Shown: positions 39,917-47,624 of the stretch, piece after piece
Layout of the letters: every line of letters starts with the position of its first letter
Numbering within the stretch: the first letter of the stretch is position 1
Origin: Myxococcales bacterium
GTDB lineage: Bacteria; Myxococcota; Polyangia; Nannocystales; Nannocystaceae
NCBI GenBank assembly: GCA_016793465.1
Contig: JAEUJW010000080.1
Location: 96,081 to 160,080 of the forward strand
Direction of reading: 5' to 3'
DNA: 64,000 nucleotides
Made by a program: the position numbers and the translations under genes
Notes under the pieces: model-generated
The model's database searches: none
Seen by the model: only the letters and a program-made list of their open reading frames with translations
Told to the model about the DNA's origin: nothing

Positions 39917-41092
39917 GTGCGCGGCGCCCTGCTCCTGACCTGCGGCCTCGCCCTCGCGCCCGCGACCGCCCGCGCCGCCGACACCTGCATCACCCTGCCG
40001 GCCCCGCCAGCGAGCGCCGCCCACGCGATGACCCGCACGTTGTTCCTCAACTACGACGGCGTGAGCCTGAGCGAGGGCGAGGAGGACGACGCGACCACCA
40101 ACACCACCCGCTACGCCGAGTTCGCCGCCGCCTACGCGCCCTACGGCGCCGGCAGCAAGCGCGACGCCTCGCTGCAGGCGGTGCTCGCCGACTGGTCGGC
40201 CTACGACGTGACGCTGACCGACACGCGCCCCGCGGAGGGCGCCTACACGATGGCGGTGGTCTCCCCGACCAACATGTTCGGCGACGGCGTGCTCGGCGCG
40301 GCCCCGCTGGACTGCGACGACGCGGTCGCGAGCAACGTGGTGCTCGCGTTCCACGGCGCCGACGACCCGTTCGAGGTGGTCGCCCAGGCGACGACGATCA
40401 GCCAGGAGCTCGCCCACGCCTACGGGCTCGAGCACGTCAGCGAGCCCGCGGACATCATGAACCCCGCGGTCGCCGGCGTCGACGCCAGCTTCCGCGACGA
40501 GTGTTTAATTTTGGCCCCCGGCGGCAGCCCGCTGCGCTGCGACGCCCAGCACCGCCGGTTCTGCAACAGCGGCCAGAACGCGCACCAGGAGCTGCTGCGC
40601 ATGTTCGGCCCGGCGAGCCCCGACACCACCCCGCCCGCGGTGACCATCGTCAGCCCGGCGCACGGCGAGGCGATCGAGACGTCGACCGTGACGATCGTCG
40701 CCGAGGCCTCCGACGACCTCGGCCTGTCCGACGTCACCCTGCGCGTCGACGGCGCGCCGCAGGGCGACGCCGACGCCGTCGCGCCCTACCAGTGGATCGA
40801 GCTCCCGCTCGCCCCCGGCGACCACTGCATCACCGTCGAGGTCCGCGACCACAGCGACAACTCCGCCGAGGCCGGGACCTGCTTCGTCGTGCTCCCCGGC
40901 GAGGACCCCGCCCCGACCACGAGCACCGGCGCCGCGTCGCTGTCCGACGGGCCCGACGCCGACGCCTCGTCCGCCGCCGAGCACGACCGCGGCGACGACG
41001 GCTGCGGCTGCAGCAGCTCCGCCGCGTCGTCGGTGTGGCTCGCGCCCCTGCTGCTCGCCGCCAGACGTCGACGCCCGCGGCCCGGACCGTGA
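39917..41092 (+). CDS. Secreted metzincin-like protein with altered zinc motif and MYXO-CTERM-like tail
   Basis: 391 aa from the GTG at 39917, directly followed by a signal peptide (LLLTCGLALAPATARAA). The central domain has the metzincin layout SQELAHAYGLEH (163-173) with a Met-turn DIMNP (179-183), but the first zinc His of HExxHxxGxxH is Gln163. Residues 215-310 are an Ig-like domain (PPAVTIVSPAHGEAIETST). The C-terminus GCGCSSSAASSVWLAPLLLAA followed by RRRR resembles the MYXO-CTERM sorting signal. Catalytic activity is doubtful because of the Gln; it could be a pseudoenzyme. Confidence 0.75.
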   Translation: MRGALLLTCGLALAPATARAADTCITLPAPPASAAHAMTRTLFLNYDGVSLSEGEEDDATTNTTRYAEFAAAYAPYGAGSKRDASLQAVLADWSAYDVTLTDTRPAEGAYTMAVVSPTNMFGDGVLGAAPLDCDDAVASNVVLAFHGADDPFEVVAQATTISQELAHAYGLEHVSEPADIMNPAVAGVDASFRDECLILAPGGSPLRCDAQHRRFCNSGQNAHQELLRMFGPASPDTTPPAVTIVSPAHGEAIETSTVTIVAEASDDLGLSDVTLRVDGAPQGDADAVAPYQWIELPLAPGDHCITVEVRDHSDNSAEAGTCFVVLPGEDPAPTTSTGAASLSDGPDADASSAAEHDRGDDGCGCSSSAASSVWLAPLLLAARRRRPRPGP

Positions 41093-41122
41093 TCCGGGGC
41101 CGCGGGCCGTCGCTTCAGGCGC

Positions 41123-42136
41123 TCACTCGCAGCTCTGCATGGTGCCGTCGTAGCTCGGCATGGTGCACTCGTCGCCGCTCGCGCAGCCGCAGAAGCCCTC
41201 GTAGCACTTGCTGCCGCCCTCGCCGGTGCAGTCGGCGTCCGAGCCGCAGCCGCAGACGCCCGCGCTCGTGCACACCGGGCCGAGCAAGCTGTTCGCGCAG
41301 TCGGCGTCCGAGCCGCAGCCGCAGAAGCCCTTGTCGGTGCACTTGCTGTACTCCGGCGACATGATGGTCTCGCAGTCGGTGTCCGCCGCGCACTCGCACG
41401 CGCCGGTGTCGGTGTTGCACATCGGCGCCGACGGGCTCACGCACTCCGAGTTGTCCTCGCACGGGTTCTCGCACAGCCCCGAGTCCATGTTGCACGTGTA
41501 GGCGGTGTTGCCGCACACCGTCAGCGGCTCGCCGCCCTCGATCGGCGGCAGCATCACCGCCGCGAACCCGGGGACCAGGTCGCACATGAAGCCCATGCCC
41601 TCCTGCAGCGCGCAGCCGCCGGTGTCGCCGCCGTAGTCGATGCACACCTGCCCCGGGGTGCAGTCCGCCTGGGCCGCGCACGACGTCCAGCCGCTGAACA
41701 GGGCCGTGCACGCCGAGTCGCCCGCGCACGGCGGCGTCTTGCACACGGTGTCGACGCACTTCAGGCCGAGGTCGAGCCCGTCCTGCGTGCAGTCCGCGTC
41801 CTCGACGCAGTGGTCGACGCAGAACATCCCGTCGCCGCCGGTCGGGTCGGTCGTCGCCGTCGGGTCGGACGTCATCGTCGGGTCGGTCGTCGTCGTCGGG
41901 TCGGGCGTCGTCGTCGGCAGCGTGTCGGTGGTGTCCGGCTCCGGGCCGCTGGTCGGCCCGGTCGTGCCGTCGCTCGTCGGGCCCGGGTCGGTCATCGCCG
42001 GCGGCGTGGTGTTGGTCGTGGAGGTGAGGGTCGTGGTGTTGGCCGCGGTGTCGGTGTCGCCCTTGTCGTCGCCGCACGCGCCGACCAGCAACACGATCGA
42101 ACAGAGCGAAGCCGATACGAAACGAAGCAGATGCAT
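41123..42136 (-). CDS. Cys-rich lipoprotein with DxDC repeats
   Basis: 337 aa. Signal peptide with lipobox LVGAC, a Thr/Pro/Asp-rich spacer (25-105), then a Cys-rich region with repeated units such as CGCGSDADC, CVEDADC and CAADTDC. These six-to-eight-residue Asp/Cys modules resemble small disulfide-stabilised EGF-like or Dickkopf-like repeats common in myxobacterial secreted proteins. No enzyme motif. Function unknown; surface location is likely. Confidence 0.75.
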   Translation of the reverse strand: MHLLRFVSASLCSIVLLVGACGDDKGDTDTAANTTTLTSTTNTTPPAMTDPGPTSDGTTGPTSGPEPDTTDTLPTTTPDPTTTTDPTMTSDPTATTDPTGGDGMFCVDHCVEDADCTQDGLDLGLKCVDTVCKTPPCAGDSACTALFSGWTSCAAQADCTPGQVCIDYGGDTGGCALQEGMGFMCDLVPGFAAVMLPPIEGGEPLTVCGNTAYTCNMDSGLCENPCEDNSECVSPSAPMCNTDTGACECAADTDCETIMSPEYSKCTDKGFCGCGSDADCANSLLGPVCTSAGVCGCGSDADCTGEGGSKCYEGFCGCASGDECTMPSYDGTMQSCE

Positions 42137-42224
42137 GGGACCCCTGTTCGTCGATCGGCCCGGGCCTGTCTACCGCATAGTTCGCGTGCCCTGAGTCCAC
42201 AGCGACCACGAGTCCCCGCCGGTC

Positions 42225-42238
42225 CGAAATTTATTTCG
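42225..42238. repeat. AT-rich 14-bp palindrome upstream of the Cys-rich lipoprotein gene
   Basis: CGAAATTTATTTCG, perfect 6-bp arms around TT, about 90 nt upstream of the start at 42136. It stands out in a GC-rich context and could be an operator or part of the promoter. No other copy was noticed. Confidence 0.35.
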
Positions 42239-42311
42239 AACGGTCGTCGCGCGCCGACGTGTGTCGCCGCCAGGCCCCTCGCGCTCGCGCGCCCGCGTGG
42301 CGCCGCACCGC

Positions 42312-42485
42312 TCAGCCGGGGATGTACATGGTCTTGCACCCGAACAGCAGGTCGACCTCGTTGCCCTGCGGCGCCGACGACACCCTCTCGCAGCTCACCG
42401 GGCAGAGGATGATGTTCTTCGGCGCGGCGTTGTCGTCGTAGTACCAACCGCCGAGCATCGGGTCGCACGCGGCGGCGTCCTCGAC
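42312..42485 (-). pseudogene. C-terminal fragment of a VWA-domain surface protein
   Basis: About 57 codons ending at a TCA-encoded stop (42312-42314). The sequence VEDAAACDPMLGGWYYDD, then IILCPVSCERV and VDLLFGCKTM, matches the C-terminus of the vWA-domain lipoproteins of Myxococcota (ACDPxxGGWYYDD...LCPxxC...FGC). The rest of the gene is missing: the frame upstream of about 42485 has no family similarity and instead is the antisense of another gene fragment. Confidence 0.65.
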
Positions 42486-42488
42486 GAG

Positions 42489-42635
42489 GTGGTCGAGCGG
42501 CTGACCGACGAGACCGACATCGAGGGCCACCACGTGGCCGCCTCGGAGGACGAGCCGCAGTACCTCGTCGAGAGCGACCGCAGCGGGGCGCGCGCGGCCC
42601 ACAAGCCCGAGGCCCTGCGCCGCCGCGGTCGCTGA
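42489..42635 (+). pseudogene. 3' fragment of a DUF2945 (Tudor-like) gene
   Basis: 48 codons plus stop: VVERLTDETDIEGHHVAASE, then DEPQYLVESDRSGARAAHKP. This is the C-terminal two thirds of a DUF2945 protein (pattern GHxxxASEDxPQYLVxSDxxGxxAxHKPxAL). The N-terminal part with its start codon is lacking. It meets the vWA fragment back to front at about 42486, which implies a deletion or inversion joined two genes here. Confidence 0.65.
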
Positions 42636-42640
42636 CCGCC

Positions 42641-43294
42641 TCAGCCGCAGTAGAGCTGGCAGGACTGGATCGCGCAGATCGAGATCTCGACCGAGAGGTC
42701 GTACCACGGCCCGTCGGGCCCGCCGTACATGTCCATCACGTCGGCGCACACGTCGTAGCAGTCGTTGCTGCACCCGCTCGTCTCGAAGCACGTGATCACG
42801 GCGTTGCAGCCCGCGTCCTCCATGCAGTTGGTCAGCGAGGTCGGGCAGCTCTCGCATATGCACCCGTTGCAGACGCTCGGCTCGAAGAGGCCCTGACACC
42901 ACGCCGTGCCCGGGTTGCCGCCGGTGTCGCTGGAGGAGGTGTCGTTGGTCGGGTCGTTGCTCGGGTCGTTCGTCGGATCGTTCGTCGACGGGTCGCTCGA
43001 CACCTGGGTCGTCGACGGGTCCGCCGGGCCGGTGGTCGGATCGGTGGACGGGTCGCTCGTCGACGGATCCTGCGGCTCCCCGCTGCTCGACGGCCCCCCG
43101 CTCGTGTCGCCGGAGCCGCCGGTCGGTCCGCTCGTGACCCCGCCGCCGTCGCTGTCGCCGTCGCCGTCGCCGTCACCGTCGCCGCCGTCGGCGAACGACA
43201 TCGGCAGCATGAGGGTCGTGCTGCTCAGGCCCTTGTCATCGCCGCAACCGGCGAGCACGAGACCACACGCGAGGAGGACACCCGGACGATTCAT
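42641..43294 (-). CDS. Cys-rich lipoprotein with Gly/Asp and Asp/Pro/Ser repeats
   Basis: 217 aa from the ATG at 43294 (an ATG two codons upstream at 43300 is equally possible). Signal peptide with lipobox VLAGC, a GDGDGDGDSDG microsatellite-encoded stretch, Ser/Thr/Asp-Pro repeats (DPSTNDPTNDPSNDPTND) to about residue 125. A C-terminal domain follows with about 14 Cys (CNGCICESCPTSLTNCMEDA) and ends CAIQSCQLYCG. This is the common myxobacterial DxxC-rich type, of unknown function. Confidence 0.75.
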   Translation of the reverse strand: MNRPGVLLACGLVLAGCGDDKGLSSTTLMLPMSFADGGDGDGDGDGDSDGGGVTSGPTGGSGDTSGGPSSSGEPQDPSTSDPSTDPTTGPADPSTTQVSSDPSTNDPTNDPSNDPTNDTSSSDTGGNPGTAWCQGLFEPSVCNGCICESCPTSLTNCMEDAGCNAVITCFETSGCSNDCYDVCADVMDMYGGPDGPWYDLSVEISICAIQSCQLYCG

Positions 43295-43491
43295 CGGCAT
43301 AAGAAGCTCGACCAAAGAGCCGCAATCTCCCCGCGCGCACAAGCCGTCGCCGCGGCCGCCAGCTCACGCGCGCTCGGCCGACCGGCGGGTCGTGCGACGT
43401 ACGAATTTTCGGATCAAAAGCCTCGCTCGAGCGACCGCACCTCGGCCCGCCCCGCGCGCATTCGTGTCACCCACGCCGACGCCGGCGCCGC

Positions 43492-44673
43492 TCAGCACCG
43501 CAGCACCGCGCCGAGCCGCCGCACGCCCTCGGCGATGCGCTCCGTCGCGGTGTTGGCGTACGACAGCCGCAGCTCGCGCGACCGCGTCGCGACCGGATAA
43601 AACGGCGCCCCCGGCTCGAACGCCACCCCACCCGCCAGCGCCCGCGCCAGCAGGGTCTCGACGTCGACCTCGTCGGGCAGCGTCACCCACAGCGAGAACC
43701 CGGTCGCCGGCCGCGTCCACGCGACCCCCGCCGGCATGTGCTGGTCGAGCGCGCCGAGCATCGCGTCGCGCCGCTCGCGGTAGCGCGGCAGGCAGCGCGC
43801 GACGTGCTCGTCGAGGCTGTGCTCGTCGAGGAACGCCGACAGCGCCATCTGCCCGAGCGTGTTGGTCTGCAGGTCGACCATGCCCTTCAGGCGCGTGAGC
43901 TGCTCGATCACCTCCGGCGGCGCGACGACCCACCCGACCCGCAGCCCCGGCGACAGCACCTTGGAGAAGGTGCCGACGTGGATCACCCGCTCCTCGGCGC
44001 CGTGCAGGGCGCGCAGCGGGCTCCTCGCCTCGTCGAGCTGGATCGCCCCGTAGGCGTCGTCCTCGATCACGTAGGCGTCGTGCGCGTGCCCGAGCTCGAC
44101 CAGGCCCTCGCACACGTCCGGCGCCAGCGTCGACCCGGTCGGGTTGTGCCCCAGGGGCGTCAGATACAGGAGGTTCGGCCGCGGCTCGCGGACCGCCGCC
44201 CGCACGCGCTCCATGTCGAGCCCGTGCTCGCCCCGCGGCAGCGGGATCACCCGCGGCCGCTGCAGCCCGAGCACCTGGATCGCGCCGGTGTAGGCCGGGC
44301 TCTCGATGGCGACCGGGTCACCTGTCCGAAGGAACAGCCGCGCCAGCAGGTCGAGCGCCTGCTGGGCCCCGTGGGTGATCAGCAGGTCGCCGGCGCCGAC
44401 CTCGACCCCGCGCCCGCGCAAGATCGCCGCCACCTGCTCGCGCAGCGGCCCGTAGCCCTCGCTCCACTGGTACTGCAGGGCCTCGCGCCCGTGCCGCTCC
44501 ATGACCCGCTCGAGCGCCTCGGCCAGGGCCCGCCGCGGGAACAGGTCGTCGGCCGGCAGCCCGCCCGCGAACGAGATCACGTCGTCCTGCTCCGCCGCCT
44601 GCTTGAGGAGGCGCTCGACCTCCTCCGACTGACGTGGCACGACCCATCGCTGGAACGGATAGTGCGTCGACAC
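43492..44673 (-). CDS. PLP-dependent aminotransferase, class I/II (LysN/2-aminoadipate aminotransferase-like)
   Basis: 393 aa from a GTG at 44673; other GTG codons lie close by and the exact start is uncertain. Fold type I motifs: ISFAGGLPADDLFP, YQWSEGYGPLREQVA, ITHGAQQALDLLARL, LTPLGHNPTGSTL, VIEDDAYG and the Schiff-base Lys in VGTFSKVLSPGLRVGW; the C-terminal substrate Arg is in RELRLSYAN. It is related to the catalytic domain of MocR regulators but has no HTH. Likely an amino acid or 2-aminoadipate transaminase; the substrate is not determined. A 16-bp palindrome copy (44332-44347) lies within it. Confidence 0.88.
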   Translation of the reverse strand: MSTHYPFQRWVVPRQSEEVERLLKQAAEQDDVISFAGGLPADDLFPRRALAEALERVMERHGREALQYQWSEGYGPLREQVAAILRGRGVEVGAGDLLITHGAQQALDLLARLFLRTGDPVAIESPAYTGAIQVLGLQRPRVIPLPRGEHGLDMERVRAAVREPRPNLLYLTPLGHNPTGSTLAPDVCEGLVELGHAHDAYVIEDDAYGAIQLDEARSPLRALHGAEERVIHVGTFSKVLSPGLRVGWVVAPPEVIEQLTRLKGMVDLQTNTLGQMALSAFLDEHSLDEHVARCLPRYRERRDAMLGALDQHMPAGVAWTRPATGFSLWVTLPDEVDVETLLARALAGGVAFEPGAPFYPVATRSRELRLSYANTATERIAEGVRRLGAVLRC

Positions 44674-44788
44674 CCCCCGTGTATGCACGCTCGCGCGCAC
44701 CCCCGATGACGAAATTGCTGCACTCCGCACACCCGCCGCGGACCGGCCCGCGACGGCCGCCCGCGGCGAAACCGCTACCATCCGCCGC

Positions 44789-45523
44789 ATGCTCACCCTC
44801 CGCCTCTGCCTCGCCCCCGCCCTCGCGCTCGCCGCCTGCAACGACGGCTCGAACGCCAGCGCCGGCGCCGACGCGACCACCACCGCGTCCACCGGCCCCG
44901 CCGACACCTCGAGCTCCTCCGACACCTCGAGCCCGACCGTCACCACCGATCTCACCACCGAACCGACCACCACCAGCCCGACGTCCTCCGACACCTCGAG
45001 CGCCGACACCACGAGCTCCGACACCACCGTGAGCCTGACCGACACCTCGAGCTCCGACACCTCGAGCTCCGACACCTCGAGCTCCGACACCACCGACACC
45101 ACCGGCGGCGACGCGCCGTCCGCCGCCGCCTGCGCCGCGGACGGCGGCGTGTGCCTGGCCGCCGGCACCTGCGCGCAGGAGGGCGGCGCCGTCGCCCCGT
45201 CGAGCCCCGGCGGCTGCTTCTTCGACGACGTCGACGCCGAGTGCTGCGTGCCGCCCGCGCCCCAGCCCGACGCCGCGACCTGCAGCGAGGCCGGCGGCCT
45301 GTGTGCGCCGATCGGCGGCTGCCTCGACGCCGGCGGCTACTTCACCAGCATCGACGAGGGCTGCATGTTCCAGGGCAACTTCGCCTGCTGCGTGCCCCAC
45401 GACAGCTGCGGCGACCAGACCATCGAGTGCTGCGACGGCCAGGCCAGCTTCAACCCCGCCTGCGACAACGGCATGTTCGTGTGCACCGTCGGCGAGCCGC
45501 AGCCGATCGGCACCTGCCTGTGA
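44789..45523 (+). CDS. Cys-rich lipoprotein with Ser/Thr/Asp spacer
   Basis: 244 aa. Signal peptide with lipobox LALAAC, then a 95-residue low-complexity spacer dominated by DTSSSDTSSSDTTDT, then two similar Cys-containing modules (CAADGGVCLAAGTC...CFFDDVDAECCVPP and CSEAGGLCAPIGGC...CMFQGNFACCVPH) and a final CCDG segment. No enzymatic motif. Probably surface exposed. It is divergent from the aminotransferase (115 nt). Confidence 0.78.
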   Translation: MLTLRLCLAPALALAACNDGSNASAGADATTTASTGPADTSSSSDTSSPTVTTDLTTEPTTTSPTSSDTSSADTTSSDTTVSLTDTSSSDTSSSDTSSSDTTDTTGGDAPSAAACAADGGVCLAAGTCAQEGGAVAPSSPGGCFFDDVDAECCVPPAPQPDAATCSEAGGLCAPIGGCLDAGGYFTSIDEGCMFQGNFACCVPHDSCGDQTIECCDGQASFNPACDNGMFVCTVGEPQPIGTCL

Positions 45524-45650
45524 TCCGCGCCGCGCCCGCGCCTCCGCGTGACCGCTCCGCGCTCCCGCCGGTCGGCACATCCCTGTGATCCGCGCCGCGC
45601 TCGCGCCCGCCGGTCCGTCCGCGTGACCCGCTCCGCGCCCCCGCGCTCGC
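45505..45650. repeat. Imperfect tandem duplication of the 3' end of the preceding gene
   Basis: The segment around the stop codon (CGGCACCTGCCTGTGATCC onward, GCGCCGCG..., CCGCGTGACCGCTCCGCGC) recurs about 65-70 bp later as CGGCACATCCCTGTGATCC with the same following blocks. Two copies, slightly diverged, fill the gap to the next gene. Confidence 0.7.
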
Positions 45651-45683
45651 CACCCCGCCGCTGACCCGTGGTACACGGGGACG

Positions 45684-47597
45684 ATGCGCCGCGCCCTCGC
45701 CCTCGTCCCGCTGCTGCTCGGGTGCGCGAGCCGGGCGACGCCGGCCCCGACGCCCGCCGTCGCCCCGGCCCCGCCGCCCGAACCACCGCGCCCGCGGCCC
45801 GACGTCCGCGAGACCCCGCCCGACGAGTTCACCAGCAAGGATCCGCAGCGCCGCGACCGCATCGCCGCCGCCCTCCCGAAGATCCGCGAAGCCGTCAGCA
45901 AGATCTTCGAGTCCGACCGCCTCGTCGGCGTCGCCGTCGGCGTCGTCGTCGACGGCGAGCTCGTGTACAGCGAGGGCTTCGGCCGGCGCCACGCCGCCTA
46001 CGGCGGCCCGGTCGACGGCCGCACGGTGTTTCGCATCGGCTCGATCACGAAATTGTTCACGGCGACCGCCGCCCTGCGCCTCGTCGAGGCCGGCCGCCTC
46101 GACCTCGACGCCCCCGCCTCCGCCGCGTTGCCCGAGCTCGCGCGCCTCACCCACCCCGCCGCCGACCTCCGCGAGCTCAGCATCCGCGACATCCTCGGCC
46201 ACGCCTCCGGCCTCCCGCGCAACCCCGACCTCCCGCCGCTCTCCGTCGATCGCACCGCCTCGCGCGCCGACCTCGTGCGCGCGATCGACGGCCTCTCGCT
46301 CGTGCGTCCGCCCGGCCTGGTGTCCGAGTACTCCAACCTCGGCTTCTCGCTGCTCGGCCACCTCGTCGCCGCCGCCGCCGCCCGCGACTACCGCGACGAG
46401 ATCCGCGGCAACGTGCTCGCGCCGCTCGACATGCGCGACAGCGTGTGGGACCGCGATGACGTCCCGCCCGCGCGCCTCGCCTTCGGCCACGGCGTCAAGG
46501 ACGGCGAGCCCGAACCTCGACCACCGACGCGCCACGGCGACATCGACGCCGCCGGCGGGCTGTTCTCCACCGTCGAGGACCTCGCCCGCTTCCTCGCCTA
46601 CCAGCTCGACGCCTGGCCCCCGCGCAGCGCCCCCGAGCGCGGCCCGCTGTCCCGCGCGCTCCGCCGCGAGTCGCACACCCTGCACGCCTACCAGTCGTTC
46701 CGCGCCCGCACCACCGCCGGCGCCGTCGACGGCAACGTCGCCGGCTTCGGCCTGGCCTGGCGCGTGTCTCACGGCTGCGACCACCCGCACAGCGTCGGCC
46801 ACAACGGCGCCGTCGACGGCTACCACGCCAGCCTGCGCTTTTACCCGCACGCCGGCGTCGGCGTCGTCGTGCTCGCCAACGCCGCCTGGGCCGACACCGA
46901 CGCGATCACCGACGAGATCCAGCGCATCCTCGCCAGCGGCCGCGCCCTCGCGCCCCGCGCCCCGCGAGCCCTGCCGGCCCTGACCGCCGCCGCCGAACGA
47001 CTCGCAACCCACCTGAGCGCCTGGGACGCGGCCGCCTTCGCCGAGTCCGCGAGCCTCGCCCTCCGCGAGCCCGCCACCCTCACCCGGCTCGGCGAGCAGG
47101 TCCGCTGGCTGCACACGAACCTCGGCCCCTGCACCCTCGGAGCGATCAAACGCGCGACCAGCCCCTGGTCCGGCGTCTACCCCCTGCAGTGCGAGCGCGG
47201 CGCCGCCGAGCTCACCCTCGCCATCACCGGCGCTCGCAATATTAAACTCGCCTCGTTCTCCGTCGCCTGGACCGCCGGCACCCCCTCGCCGCCCGTCGAG
47301 CAGGCCGCGCGCGAGGCCCTCGCCTTGCTCGTCAGACCCGACGACGCCGCCTACCGCGAGCGCTTCTCCCCGCTCGTCACCCGCACCGGCTTCGACCGCC
47401 TCGCCGCCGCCGTGCGCCACGAGCACGGCGCCTGCCGCCTCGGCCCCGCGCTCGAGGTCCACGGCCCCGGCGCCGCGATCTTCGACCTCACCTGCGAGCG
47501 CGGCGCCGCCAGGCTGAGCCTCGCCCTCGACCGCGGCCGCACGCCCCGCATCTCCGCCTTCTCGATCCAGACCACCGGCGGCCCGCCGTGCCGCTGA
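45684..47597 (+). CDS. Beta-lactamase-fold serine hydrolase lipoprotein with duplicated C-terminal domains
   Basis: 637 aa. Lipobox LLLGC, a Pro-rich spacer to residue 45, and a class C/PBP-like serine hydrolase domain (60-410) with S120-x-x-K123 (IGSITKLFTA), Y216-S-N (SEYSNLGF) and the third motif as GHNG. From about 430 to 637 come two related domains, each with a WLHTNLGPCTLG / HEHGACRLGP-like part and a CERGAAxLxLAI-x-IxxFS end; they resemble DUF3887-like fold units. A peptidase or esterase acting in the envelope is likely; substrate unknown. Confidence 0.85.
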   Translation: MRRALALVPLLLGCASRATPAPTPAVAPAPPPEPPRPRPDVRETPPDEFTSKDPQRRDRIAAALPKIREAVSKIFESDRLVGVAVGVVVDGELVYSEGFGRRHAAYGGPVDGRTVFRIGSITKLFTATAALRLVEAGRLDLDAPASAALPELARLTHPAADLRELSIRDILGHASGLPRNPDLPPLSVDRTASRADLVRAIDGLSLVRPPGLVSEYSNLGFSLLGHLVAAAAARDYRDEIRGNVLAPLDMRDSVWDRDDVPPARLAFGHGVKDGEPEPRPPTRHGDIDAAGGLFSTVEDLARFLAYQLDAWPPRSAPERGPLSRALRRESHTLHAYQSFRARTTAGAVDGNVAGFGLAWRVSHGCDHPHSVGHNGAVDGYHASLRFYPHAGVGVVVLANAAWADTDAITDEIQRILASGRALAPRAPRALPALTAAAERLATHLSAWDAAAFAESASLALREPATLTRLGEQVRWLHTNLGPCTLGAIKRATSPWSGVYPLQCERGAAELTLAITGARNIKLASFSVAWTAGTPSPPVEQAAREALALLVRPDDAAYRERFSPLVTRTGFDRLAAAVRHEHGACRLGPALEVHGPGAAIFDLTCERGAARLSLALDRGRTPRISAFSIQTTGGPPCR

Positions 47598-47602
47598 GCG
47601 GC

Positions 47603-47624
47603 GAGCCGGGCGCGTCGGCGGCTC
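47603..47624. terminator. Convergent hairpin after the serine hydrolase gene
   Basis: GAGCCG (47603-47608) and CGGCTC (47619-47624) with a 10-nt loop, between two convergent genes (stops at 47597 and 47623). A smaller stem GCCGC-TGA-GCGGC holds the plus-strand stop itself. No U-tract. Confidence 0.4.

Noticed and set aside
42641..43294. GDGDGD run in the lipoprotein as a calcium-binding RTX repeat
   Set aside because: It lacks the GGxGxDxUx nonapeptide spacing and is encoded by a simple CGTCGC microsatellite.
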